Of a stretch of 50,380 nucleotides of DNA, positions 8,592 through 19,200 are shown piece by piece (positions within the stretch are counted from its first letter, which is position 1; every line of letters begins with the position of its first letter). The stretch lies in NCBI RefSeq assembly GCF_000518245.1, contig NZ_KI912407.1:1-50380 (forward strand), in the 5' to 3' direction. The DNA is from Brachyspira alvinipulli ATCC 51933. GTDB taxonomy: Bacteria > Spirochaetota > Brachyspiria > Brachyspirales > Brachyspiraceae. Position numbers and translations under genes: made by a program. Under the pieces are notes generated by a model, which saw only the letters and a program-made list of their open reading frames with translations, was not told the DNA's origin and searched no databases.

Positions 8592-11500
8592 TCACTTGCC
8601 AGTAACATTTACAGTATCATAATTAGAAAAATCATCTCTGCTTTCTCTGTCTTTTTTCTCATAATCTTTAAGAGGTATTTTATTTCTTATAGCGGCATAA
8701 ACTGTAGGCACAATTACAAGAGTAAATGCTGTAGAAACTAAAAGCCCACCAAGTATAGCAAGAGATAATGGCTGGTACATTTCATTTCCGCTTCCTCCTG
8801 ATAAAGCCATAGGCAAAAGTCCTAGTATAGTAGTAAGCGTTGTCATAAGTACCGGTCTTAAACGTCTAGGTCCAGACTCCAATGCCGCCTCATCTCCATT
8901 AATATGTTTTTCATGCATAAGCTGATTCATATAATCTATTAATACAATACCATTATTAACTACAATACCAATTAATACTATAAAGCCTATTCCGCTGTAT
9001 ACGCTTAATGTTTGTCTTCCTATAAATAATGCTATTAAAGAACCAGCAAAACCGAATGGAATTGCCAATGCTATAACGAAAGGAGCTATAAAAGATTCAA
9101 ACTGACTTGCCATTATAGCATAAACTAAAACCAATGCCAATATTAAGGCCTGAAGAAGCTGTAAAAAAGCCTCGTTCATATCTTCAAAATCCCCTGTATA
9201 ATTAATATTAAAACCTGAAGGAATAAACACTTCTTTTGATATTTTATCCTGAACATCTGCCATTATTTCGCTTAATGCTCTGTTGTATCCAGATGCTTTT
9301 ATAGTTGTTATTCTTGTACTGTCTTTTCTTTCTATTTCTGTAGGACCGTAACTTTTCTCTACTGTAGCTATTGATGATATAGGAACGATTCCGCTTGTAG
9401 TAGGTATCATAAGTCTTGATATATCATCTATTTTTAATCTGTCAGGTTCTCCAAGCTGAACATTAACATCTATATCAGTAACATCTGAATTGGCAGGAGT
9501 CATTGTTGTTGCAGTAGTTCCTGCAAAACTTGTTTTAATAATATTTGCTATTGTATTTACATTAATTCCCATTTTAGCTGCTATTTGTCTATTAACATAT
9601 ATTTTTAATTCCGGATTAGAATCATCGCGGCTTAATCTAGGCTCTCTTATACCTTCTATATCAGATATGGCAGCTATTATATTATTTGCTATTTCTGTAG
9701 ATTTATCCAAATCATCACCTACTAATTCTATGTTTATTTCTTCTCCTCCCGTTCCTCCGCTTCTTCCGCTGCTGCCTATAGCAGAAGTTGTTATAGCAGA
9801 AATATTAATCTTTGCTGGATATGATACCAATGAATTTCTTGTAAGCTCTATATATTCATCTACAGACTTTTTCCTTCCATCTCTTTTTTCTCTTAACTGT
9901 ACTCTTATTTCAGCCTTATTTTCCTCAGCACCTGATTTTACCCTAGACTGCATTCTGTCAAAATCTTCTCCTATAACAGATTGTATATCACCTTCCATTC
10001 TAGTAACAAATGCTTGAGTTTGCTCTGATTTAGTACCTACAGGCATTTCTACATCTATTTTAAATTGTCCCTCATCAGAAGTTGGAAAACCCTCTTTTCC
10101 TATAATCATTAAACCCAATACTATTATAGCAAATATAACAGACATAGAAGAAATTAATACTTTCTTTTTATTTTTTATAGAATAATTAAGAACAGCTGAA
10201 TATAAATTATTAACTTTATCATGGAACTTTTTGTTAACAAAATTTTCTATAGGTATTAAAAATTTAGTCTTCTTATTGGTTACAAGTCTAGCACCAAGCA
10301 TAGGTACTATTGTAAGGGCAACAAATAAAGAACCTATCATGGAAACTGTTACTGTAATACATAAATCTCTAAATAATTGTCCAGTTTGTCCTTCAACAAA
10401 AAGGAAAGGTAAAAATACAGCTATTGTAGTAAGAGTAGAAGCAGATATCGCAAGTGCCACAGAAGAAGTACCGTTTATAGCTGATGAATATTTACCATAA
10501 CCACTATTTCTATAATAAAATATATTTTCTAATACTACAATCGAGTTATCAACCATCATACCAATACCTAAAACAAGTCCTGATAAAGAAATAATATTTA
10601 AAGTAATTCCAATGAAATACATCAATGTAAATGTAATAATTATTGATATAGGTATTGAAACAGCTATTACAGAAACAGTTTTTATATTCCATAAATAAAG
10701 CATTAATATTATGATGGCAAATAATCCACCCTGCCAAGCAGTATCCAAAACTCCTTTTATAGATTCATTAACATTATCAGCATTATTAAATAAAATTTCA
10801 TATTCCACACCTTCAGGAAGACTTAAATTTGCTAACTGTTTTTGAACAGCTTTAGATACATTAACAGCATTTCCTCCGGATTCTTTATTAACAGATACTG
10901 ATATTGCAGGCATTCCATTAATTTTTACTATTTCAGAATCATCACTGTATCCCTGATAAACTCTTCCAACATCTTTTAATTTTATAGGAGTATCATTTGT
11001 TTTTAATGTTACAACAGTATTTTCAATATCCTCTACAGTAGTAAATTCTCCCATAGTTCTTAAAGTGTATTTATAAACGCCTTCATAAGTTTCACCTCCG
11101 GATAAATTCTGATTCTCAGATGAAAGCAAAGAAACTATAGTATTAATATCTATTCCATAAGCATGAAGTCTATTTAAAACTAAATCAACCTTCATTTCTG
11201 TTTTAAGTCCGCCTCTTATCTCAGCCCTAGCAACTCCGGAAGCCTGTTCTATTTTATTTAATATTTGATTATCTATTAAAGTATACAATGCTCCTAAATT
11301 ATCTGTACCAAAAAATGCTATCTCCATAATAGGCATCATATCAGTAGAAAATTTTAATACTGTAGGACTTTCTGCATCATCTGGAAGCGAATTTTTAGCA
11401 GAGTCTATTGCTTCTCTAATATCTGCAGTAGCAACAGCTAAATCAGTACCCCAATTAAATTCTATAAAAACACTAGATTCACCTTCCTTAGAAGTTGATG

Positions 11501-11744
11501 TAATAGTATTAATATCGCTTACTGTAGCAACAGCATTTTCTATTACTCTAGTTACAGATTTTTCTACTTCTTCTGGTCCTGCATTCTCATACTCTGTACT
11601 TACTGTTATATAGGGCAATTCCATATCAGGCATAAAATCTACAGCCAATTTACTTAAACTTACAAATCCTAATATTAATACAGCTATCATGCACATAAAA
11701 ACCGCGACTGGTCTTTTTACTACTAATTCTATAAAATTTCTCAT
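8592..11744 (-). CDS. RND efflux transporter, AcrB/HAE1-like inner-membrane pump
   Basis: 1050 residues, the usual length of RND pumps. The N-terminus 'VVKRPVAVFMCMIAVLILG' is the first helix, followed by the periplasmic porter domain ('AGPEEVEKSVTRVIENAV'). Six helices from about residue 340 include 'GIGMMVDNSIVVLENI', with the proton-relay Asp at D399; the second Asp of AcrB is Asn here, as in many HAE1 relatives. A second porter/helix half follows, ending 'PTVYAAIRNKI'. It would use proton motive force to export amphiphilic drugs, lipids or detergents through an outer-membrane channel. No membrane-fusion protein or TolC is adjacent, so these must be encoded elsewhere. The start has a GGGGGTGG ribosome site. 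A possible ECF-type promoter lies about 54 bp upstream. Confidence 0.93.
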   Translation of the reverse strand: MRNFIELVVKRPVAVFMCMIAVLILGFVSLSKLAVDFMPDMELPYITVSTEYENAGPEEVEKSVTRVIENAVATVSDINTITSTSKEGESSVFIEFNWGTDLAVATADIREAIDSAKNSLPDDAESPTVLKFSTDMMPIMEIAFFGTDNLGALYTLIDNQILNKIEQASGVARAEIRGGLKTEMKVDLVLNRLHAYGIDINTIVSLLSSENQNLSGGETYEGVYKYTLRTMGEFTTVEDIENTVVTLKTNDTPIKLKDVGRVYQGYSDDSEIVKINGMPAISVSVNKESGGNAVNVSKAVQKQLANLSLPEGVEYEILFNNADNVNESIKGVLDTAWQGGLFAIIILMLYLWNIKTVSVIAVSIPISIIITFTLMYFIGITLNIISLSGLVLGIGMMVDNSIVVLENIFYYRNSGYGKYSSAINGTSSVALAISASTLTTIAVFLPFLFVEGQTGQLFRDLCITVTVSMIGSLFVALTIVPMLGARLVTNKKTKFLIPIENFVNKKFHDKVNNLYSAVLNYSIKNKKKVLISSMSVIFAIIVLGLMIIGKEGFPTSDEGQFKIDVEMPVGTKSEQTQAFVTRMEGDIQSVIGEDFDRMQSRVKSGAEENKAEIRVQLREKRDGRKKSVDEYIELTRNSLVSYPAKINISAITTSAIGSSGRSGGTGGEEINIELVGDDLDKSTEIANNIIAAISDIEGIREPRLSRDDSNPELKIYVNRQIAAKMGINVNTIANIIKTSFAGTTATTMTPANSDVTDIDVNVQLGEPDRLKIDDISRLMIPTTSGIVPISSIATVEKSYGPTEIERKDSTRITTIKASGYNRALSEIMADVQDKISKEVFIPSGFNINYTGDFEDMNEAFLQLLQALILALVLVYAIMASQFESFIAPFVIALAIPFGFAGSLIALFIGRQTLSVYSGIGFIVLIGIVVNNGIVLIDYMNQLMHEKHINGDEAALESGPRRLRPVLMTTLTTILGLLPMALSGGSGNEMYQPLSLAILGGLLVSTAFTLVIVPTVYAAIRNKIPLKDYEKKDRESRDDFSNYDTVNVTGK

Positions 11745-11797
11745 TTATCCACCCCCAACTTTATATAGCATACAACATACTCTAAAATCTAGTTATT

Positions 11798-11824
11798 TAG
11801 ACGAATAACTTTAAAAAAAGTTTT
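11798..11824 (-). promoter_or_regulatory. Possible ECF-sigma promoter of the RND pump
   Basis: On the minus strand CGTCTA (11798-11803) is preceded, after exactly 16 bp, by AAAAC followed by a T-run (AAAACTTTTTTT). The -10 box and spacing match the two promoters upstream of the ECF sigma operon (GGAACTTTTTT-CGTCTAA). The -35 differs in two bases (AAAAC rather than GGAAC). The distance to the start codon (54 bp) is also similar. Confidence 0.45.
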
Positions 11825-11904
11825 AAATAAAATTTTTGCAGTTATTTTGTTAAAACAATTATACACAATAAACAAATTATATAATATATTTTAATTATTA
11901 TATA

Positions 11905-11932
11905 TTGAAATTTTGTTATTATATAATATAAT
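11905..11932 (+). promoter_or_regulatory. Sigma-70-type promoter of the GTPase locus
   Basis: TTGAAA (11905-11910) and TATAAT (11927-11932) are 16 bp apart, about 30 bp upstream of the ATG at 11963, which has no evident Shine-Dalgarno sequence. Confidence 0.5.
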
Positions 11933-11962
11933 AAGCCAAAAATTTTATTTATATTATTTTTT

Positions 11963-12622
11963 ATGGATCAAATAACTAATTACTATAGTAAAATAAGGAA
12001 AGATATATCTGATATCTTATTAAATATAGAAGATTTTAAATCTAATGATAAAGAAATAAATGAAAGCATAAGTGAAATTAAGGAAAAATTATTAGAAAAT
12101 GATAAAAAATTTAAGAAAAGCTTAGAAGATCTTGAAAAAAATAGTGAATGGGATAAGTTTATAGTCGGATTTTTTGGGGAAACTAATGCTGGCAAAAGTT
12201 CTATTATAGAAGCATTAAGAATCATACATAATGAAAAAAAACGAAGAGAAAATATATCAAAAAACATAGATGAATATGTAAAATCATTAAAGGAATATGA
12301 TTCAGAATTTGATAAAGTATTAAATGATCTGGGAGAATTCATAAAAGCAATAGAGGAAGATGATATGAAAAGTACAGATAAATTACAAGAATTTGAAGAT
12401 AAACTTGCCAACATAGATGCTTCAATGATAGAGAAAGCGGCAGAAATAGAAAAAAAATTATCTGACTATAATGAAGATATGAATAGAAAAGAAGCTGAAA
12501 TAATAGAAAATATAAATAGAAAAGAAATTGGCATAATAGAAAATATGAATAAAAAAGAAACTGAAATAATAGAAGATAATAATAATTTAAAAGATAATAT
12601 AAAAAAATTGAAAGTTTATTAG
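11963..12622 (+). pseudogene. Dynamin-like GTPase 1, fragment with P-loop (frameshifted)
   Basis: 219 codons. After a helical N-terminus comes the P-loop 'GFFGETNAGKSSIIEALR' (G1 motif, about residues 70-87). A long charged coiled coil follows, with three near-repeats of 'NRKEAEIIEN'. The frame stops at 12620-12622. Shifting by one base at the A7 run 12601-12607 continues the coiled coil ('KKIESLLEDINKKLE') into a membrane-like helix ('IIFSGIISILISIIFKFLI') and a stop at 12744, so one A appears to have been lost. The remaining GTPase motifs lie in the next fragment. In the intact family, as I recall it, a coiled coil plus membrane helix is inserted between G1 and switch I. The protein is probably membrane associated; substrate unknown. 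Confidence 0.7.
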
Positions 12623-12755
12623 AAGATATAAATAAAAAATTAGAAAATAATGATAAAAAATTAAAAATAATACCTATAAAACTAATAATATTTTCTGGCA
12701 TTATTAGTATATTAATTTCCATAATATTTAAATTTTTAATTTAGAAATATAGCTT

Positions 12756-13247
12756 ATGAGTAATAATGGAAAATATTTTGTTATATATAAGAATAGAGAT
12801 TTTCTATATAAATTATCATTAACATTATTAGAGTATATAAAAAAAGAAAAAATATTATTAAAAAAATTTTTTGATATCATAGAAGCTGATGGAAGCATAA
12901 TAGGTACAGGTCAGTCAGATTATACAAAAGGTTCAACTGAATATAGTATTACAATAAATAATAAAGAGTTTATACTAATGGATATGCCTGGAATAGAAGG
13001 GCATGAAAAAAACTTCAAAGATGAGATAATGAAATCTGTAAAAAAATCTCATATGATATTCTATGTATGCAACAAACAGCCTGATGAAGCCACAATTTCA
13101 AAATTACGTGAGTATTTAAACTCTACATCGTATCTTGCAACTATTAATAATATAAAATCTTACAGCTCTCAGTATAATGACATAGATATTAAAGATTTAA
13201 CTTTAAATAAAACTAATAAAGATAAAATTGCTATAGGAAAAAAATAG
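12756..13247 (+). pseudogene. Dynamin-like GTPase 1, middle fragment (switch I and G3)
   Basis: 163 codons carrying the switch-I-like stretch 'DGSIIGTGQSDYTKGSTEY' and the G3 motif 'LMDMPGIEGHE' (DxPG), followed by 'SHMIFYVCNKQPDE'. It has no P-loop, so it cannot be a complete GTPase and belongs with the preceding fragment. Stops in all three frames separate the two pieces around 12742-12762, so this junction needs more than one change to repair. No ribosome site precedes the ATG at 12756. The frame ends at 13245-13247 directly after an A7 run. Adding one A restores 'GKKIEERVEQLFKEDCYKKDAY', which flows into the next fragment. Confidence 0.7.
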
Positions 13248-13300
13248 AAGAAAGAGTAGAACAATTATTTAAAGAAGACTGCTATAAGAAAGATGCCTAT

Positions 13301-14428
13301 GTGGGAAATTTAAATGTTCATGGATTAGCAGGATTTCTTTCTGCAGCACAAATAAATGGTATAACTACAATTATAAATGACTCCAAAAAAGGACTTAATA
13401 AAAATCAAGAAAAATTTTTAAATGTATTTAAAGATTATGATACAATGAGAAAGTTCAGCAATATAGACAATATATCAGATTTTATAAGTAAAAAAAGTGT
13501 GTCATATGAAAAAGATATTGAAGAAGCTAATAAAAATAATATATTAAAAGAAATAGATGATCTTATTAATAAATTAGAGCCTATGCTTGAATCACATTCT
13601 AAATTAATATCAAAATTTGATAAAGAAGTAGAATATGCATTAAAAGATATAGATGAAACTTTTGATTTTTTCTACAGTAAATTTAAAGAAAACTGTGAAT
13701 TAAGATTAGGAAGGTTTTTTAATGAATTAAATTGTGAATTTTTTAATGTAATAGATGAAATAATAAAGTCTAATTTTTTTGACAAATTTAAAGTTTTATT
13801 TTCAAAAAAGAAAACTGTAGATAATTATAATATGAGATTAAGAGAAAATATTAATCATAAATTAAATATATTAGAAAAAGATATAGAAGAAATATTCAAA
13901 AATGATTCTGAAGAATTTTCTAAACAATTAAAGAATAAACTTGATAAAGTTCATTATAATTTATCTATGATAAAAAAACTTTATGATTTTAAATTAAAAG
14001 ATAATTATATAAAAACTTTTGATACACAAACTATTTTAGAAAATATTTTTCCTAGCTTTTCTAAACTTTTAAAAAATCTTGGTAAAAATTTATTAAGTAA
14101 TATTTTCAATATCGCTTTTTTATTTAGAAGCGTATTTAATATAATATCTTTATCTATAAGTACATTATTTACTATAATAAAAACTATTTTTGATAAAGAG
14201 GCAGCAGATGATGCTAAAAAGAAGATTAAATCAAATATAGAAGAAATAAAAAATAAAACTATATATCAATTTAATTTAGAATTAAGTAAAAACAAACCCG
14301 AAATGACAAAAGAAATTGATAAAATAAAAAAATTCCTAAAAAAAGAAAATGAAAATAATAAAAAAAATTATGAAACTATACTATTAAAAATTAATAACAT
14401 AAAAAAGGTAAAAAAAGATTTAGTATAA
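13301..14428 (+). pseudogene. Dynamin-like GTPase 1, C-terminal fragment
   Basis: 375 codons from a GTG. The same frame is open back to about 13240, where it joins the previous fragment after a one-base shift in an A7 run. The piece starts 'NLNVHGLAGFLSAAQ', then has long helical, Lys/Glu/Asn-rich segments. Around residues 235-290 a hydrophobic pair ('LLSNIFNIAFLF', 'FNIISLSISTLFTIIKTIF') is probably a membrane-inserting paddle or helical hairpin, and a final coiled coil follows. This matches the stalk/membrane-tip layout of bacterial dynamin-like proteins. It is followed after 10 bp by the second GTPase gene, so the two were one operon; paired dynamin-like genes are common in bacteria. Confidence 0.65.
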
Positions 14429-14552
14429 GGAAATATTTATGGAGCAATTTAAAAGTTATAATTTAGAAAAAGATAAAATAAAACAAAAATTAAAAAGCTG
14501 CAGATAAGCGGTTTTAAAATTAAGAGAATATGATTTAGATGTTTCTGAGGCA

Positions 14553-16115
14553 TTGGAAAAAATAGATAATGCTTTAAAAACTGTAGATGAAGATGTTATA
14601 AGAATAGTATTGGTTGGAGCTTTTTCTGACGGAAAAACAAGCTGTTTGGCTGGCTGGCTTGGAAAGAAAATGGCTGATATGAATATTGATATAGCAGAAT
14701 CTTCTAATGAAATAGAAATATATAATCCTCAAAATTTAGATGAGCAATGTAAAATAGTTGATACTCCGGGACTTTTTGGAACTAAAAAAGATGAAGATAC
14801 TAATAAAAAATGGTCGGATAAAACTATTAAATATATATCCGAAGCTCATATAATTTTTTATGTTGTAGATGCTAATGATCCTCTTAAAGAAAGCCATAGT
14901 GAAATAGCAAGTTATATAATTAAAGAAAAATTAAACTTTACTGTATTTATAATAAATAAAATAGATGATGTTTGCGATATAGAAGATGAAGAAGATTTTG
15001 AAAGATTAAAAGAAATAAAAATAGAAAATTTACAGGGAAGATTGGAAGATTTCTTTAATTTGTCTAAAGATACAATAGAAAATATACCTATGGTTTGTAT
15101 ATCATCAGATCCTTATATGAAAAAACTTGATTATTGGCTTAAAGCAGAAAATATAGAAGAGTATAAAAAGAAATCAGGAATAGATTCTTTAAAAGAAGCT
15201 GCTGATGTTATTTTGGCAAGAGAAACAAAAAATAATCTTATAAATAAAACAATTATTATTGTTATAGCTGAAATAATTAATGAAAATATGCAGAAAGTTG
15301 AAGACTGGATTCGCGAAGAACAATATAATTATAATCAATTTAAGTGCGAAATAGAAAAAAAAGAAAATGATTTATCTGAAAATAAAAAAGAATTAAAACA
15401 TCAGGCTATAAATTTAGTTGAACTGTTTAGAAATATAGAAAATGAATTATTAAACAAATTAAGAAGTTTTTCTTCTTATGATGATGTTAATAATTTTTTA
15501 ACAGATGAAATTGGATATGATAGAGAAAATAATAAAATAGGATATAAACTTACCCAAGATATATCAAATAAAATAAATGAATTCACAGAAAAAACAATAG
15601 ATATTTCTAATAAATTTTTAAAAGATTTTACTAAATCATTTGAAAATAATTTAAATTTTATGAAAGAAGGTTTAAATGTAGGAATAAAAGGAAAAATAGG
15701 ACTTCTTAAAGTTAATGAAGATATGGTGAGAGTTGCAAGAGATTTGCTTTATAAAAATCAAAATGTGAAAAAATCATTTGTTGATATAATATTTCATAAA
15801 AGAGCAGCATTAAGAGAAGCTCAAAAAATAGCAGATATATCTAATGTTGCTAATAAATTAATACCAGTGCTTGGAATTGGAGTAGACTTTTTGATAGAGA
15901 GTGTTGGTATTGTTATGGATAATCAGCAGCAGCAAAAATTTAAAAAATATAAAGATAATATACAAAACATAATATCAGGTATTTTTAGAGATGTATATAA
16001 TCAAATTAATATAAATGATGAAGAACTATTATTTAAAAAGTTTTTACCTCATATAGAAGAAACTCAAAAAACTACAGATGATGGAAAAGATAAGATAAAA
16101 AAAATTAGAAGATAA
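14553..16115 (+). CDS. Dynamin-like GTPase 2, probably decaying
   Basis: 520 codons from TTG 14553. GTPase motifs are complete: G1 'GAFSDGKTS', G3 'DTPGLFG', G4 'INKIDD'. A helical region with 'LIPVLGIGVDFLIESVGIV' near residue 440, possibly membrane-touching, follows. The natural start is more likely ATG 14439, which has an AAGGA site, but an in-frame TAA at 14505-14507 interrupts codon 23. The frame then continues 'AVLKLREYDLDVSEALEK' into the present ORF. At the 3' end an A8 run (16097-16104) shifts the frame. The other frame reads 'LEDKISNLEKWKDKD' and on to a stop at 16190. So both ends are disrupted, though the GTPase core is intact and might still be made by reinitiation. It is the downstream partner of GTPase 1. 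Confidence 0.65.
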   Translation: MEKIDNALKTVDEDVIRIVLVGAFSDGKTSCLAGWLGKKMADMNIDIAESSNEIEIYNPQNLDEQCKIVDTPGLFGTKKDEDTNKKWSDKTIKYISEAHIIFYVVDANDPLKESHSEIASYIIKEKLNFTVFIINKIDDVCDIEDEEDFERLKEIKIENLQGRLEDFFNLSKDTIENIPMVCISSDPYMKKLDYWLKAENIEEYKKKSGIDSLKEAADVILARETKNNLINKTIIIVIAEIINENMQKVEDWIREEQYNYNQFKCEIEKKENDLSENKKELKHQAINLVELFRNIENELLNKLRSFSSYDDVNNFLTDEIGYDRENNKIGYKLTQDISNKINEFTEKTIDISNKFLKDFTKSFENNLNFMKEGLNVGIKGKIGLLKVNEDMVRVARDLLYKNQNVKKSFVDIIFHKRAALREAQKIADISNVANKLIPVLGIGVDFLIESVGIVMDNQQQQKFKKYKDNIQNIISGIFRDVYNQININDEELLFKKFLPHIEETQKTTDDGKDKIKKIRR

Positions 16116-16205
16116 AATATCAAATTTAGAAAAATGGAAAGATAAAGATATAGTTATTGAGTATTTAGAATCAGATTATTATATTGATTAATACATAATT
16201 AATAA

Positions 16206-16245
16206 AAAGGACTTATAATTTTTATTGTAAGTCCTTTAATTTTTA
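16206..16245. terminator. Bidirectional terminator, GTPase 2 / DUF445 gene
   Basis: A 13-bp stem with one G-T pair (16206-16218 with 16225-16237) followed by AATTTTTATTT on the plus strand. It overlaps the stop codon of the convergent DUF445 gene and ends both transcripts. Confidence 0.85.
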
Positions 16246-19200
16246 TTTAAAAAAGTATTTTTAATTATACTAATAATCATTGTTAAAGATAAAACGATAG
16301 TAGCTATTATAAGAAATATATTTAAAATATTTGATACACTTGGATTTACAGTATTTAAAGATTTTACTATAACTAGATAAACACCTACAACTCCTCCAAA
16401 CATACCATATAGTTTTAATCTATTTAAATACTCTTTAGCAAAAGAATTAAATACATCATGTATGTTTTTTGGATTCATATTATCTATTTCTTCTTTTGTA
16501 ATAGAAGAAAAATCTATTGAATCAATAATCAAATTAATATCATCTTTGGCTGAATCTATAATTAAATTCAAAAAATAATATTTCGTTTTATCATCTATAA
16601 TATCAGGAAGATCATTTCTTAATTTAGATAATACTTTTTTTAATTCTATAAATGTTAATTTATTTATTAGGTCATTTGATTCCAGCTTATTAAGTACATT
16701 AGTAAGTGATTTCATTAAATTATCTTTATCTATAAAATTATCATCTTTTACAGCATAAAGCAGAAAATTATCCAAATGCTCTTTAGAATATTTTAAAACA
16801 TCTTCAAATACATCATCAAAATATTTTTCTATATTTATAACATCTTTCATATTTCTAGGATATAAAATATTTCCTAAATAATTCTTAATCTCTATAGAAA
16901 TATTCCTGCTGTAATTATAAATATTAATAAATAAATCTCTTATAAATTTATGTAAATCATCATCGGTATTACATAAAAAAGAATCTATATACTTTTCCAT
17001 TATCTTATAATCTATATCATTTATAGCCAATATAAATACTTTATCTGCTACTTTATATATTAAATTTTGATTATTATCTATAACATCATCTAAATATTTC
17101 CTTAAACTGTTATATTCATATAATCTTTCATTTCCAAATATATATGAAATATTTTTAGATAAAATATTATCATCTAAAAATTTAAAAATAATATCCATAA
17201 AATCATTTCTTATATCATTAATAAAAATAGGAAGTTTATTATTTATTAAATTAAGTATTATTTTATCAGTTAAATCTATAACAAAATCATTTTTCAAAGG
17301 AACATTTTCTATAACCATATCCCTAATTTCATATCTATTATTATTCAAAGACTCATTCAATTTTCTATTCATCATAGAAAAAATAAATTCATTATTTGAT
17401 CTTATAAGATTAACTATTTCTCCGTCAAACATTTCCTTTATTTGTTTACTACTCTTTTTGGATATTTCATTATCAAGCAAATCTATTATTATACTAAATA
17501 TTCTATCTCTTACAGATTGAGAATTTACAGCCTTTATAACATTGGGAACAATTATATCTTTAAATCTATTTAAATCTTTAGAATTATTTCTTACTATATT
17601 TTGTATAAAAGTCTTTAAAGGGATAAAATTAATATTTTTTAAAATTGATTCCATCAGTATAATAAAAATATTATCTATATTGCCGTTTATATAAGATATC
17701 ATAGATTTCCTGTTATTTTTATTATTTTTTATAATATCCAAATAATTATTCTTTATTAAACTATTAACAAAATTATATTTTATAGAATTAATATTTCCTG
17801 ATATAATATTATTTATACTTGAAAATATATTTAATTTGTCTATTTTATCATCTTCAAGCATATAATTAAAAAATGTTTTATAATTATCTCTTATTAAATT
17901 ATTTTCTATATCTTCTTTATTACCAATAATTTCAAATATACCCTCTTTTTCCATTAATCTGTCATTAACGAAATTAGACATAGAAACAGCAAATCTGTTT
18001 TTCTCACATGCCACAGCACCCCAAAATACTTTTTTCTTTATTCCAAATAATGGTTCATAAGGCTGAAATATAGAATAAATAGCCAGCACATTCGTTATTA
18101 AACCTATCAATATATAAACTAATGGCTCTATTATATAATTTAATATTCCCAAAGAACTATTAAATGAATTAGTAGGTAAAAAATATGCTGTTGCTAATCC
18201 AAATAAAGCGCCTAATAAAGCCCCTAATATATTTATAGGCTCCAATTCTTTACCCATAAAATCATTGGCCATAGCTGCTATCTCATCTTTATTAAGCTTG
18301 CCCATATTGTTTTTGATAGTCTTTATTACAATGGAATCTATTATATTAGAAATAAAGTTTTTTTCTTTTTCTATAAAACTTACAACTGAATTATAAGAAT
18401 TATTATATAAAAAATCATCTATCTTGCTTTCTTTTTTTATAATCAATTCATTTATATTTAAATTGGAATATTTATCTATTAATTCTTCAAGTAAATTAAA
18501 TAATGATTCTATTATAGAATCAAAATCATTGATAAAGTCATATAAGGTATTATTCTTATACTTACAATAAATACCATATAAATATTTTTTTATACTTGAT
18601 TTATTTTGATTAATTATATTTATGATATTATCAATTTTAATTTCTTTTATATTAATAGAATCAATTTTTCCAAATAATGAACTCCTAGCCTTATTCACAG
18701 ATTCATCTAAATTTGATACTATATAATCAATAATCTCTTTTTCCAAAAAACTATATAGATTATCTATCATATTAGAATCAACAAAAATATTTATTTTTAA
18801 ATTGAAAAATTTTTCTATCCAAGAATCAGGAATTTCTTTTATATTAAATATTATAATATCTTTTGCTATGTTTTTTATATTATCTATATTATTTACATTT
18901 TTTAATATATCCGATATTTTTGTTTTATTCAAATAATTCATTATATCATTTGTAATTGCTTTTATTACCTCATCAACATTATCCTTGTATTTTTCTATAT
19001 ATTCAATAACTTTCTGTACAATTTTATATCTAGCTGATATATCCTGTAAAAATACATTTCTAATGATTTTAACTGTCATCTGAACAAACAATCCATCTAT
19101 CTTTTCTATCTCTTCATCAACAGCACTCTCTATAATAGAATCTAATCTTGATTTATTTTCATTTATTATAGGTATGATAATATCTATAAATTTAGGTAAA

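Noticed and set aside
9490-10017. Open frame of 175 codons on the plus strand inside the RND gene
   Set aside because: It is antisense to a clear RND coding sequence, with no ribosome site and a composition that mirrors the sense codons.
11983-12722. Minus-strand open frames opposite the first GTPase fragment
   Set aside because: Low-complexity Leu/Ser/Phe/Tyr translation of antisense A/T-rich sequence. The sense strand has a P-loop.
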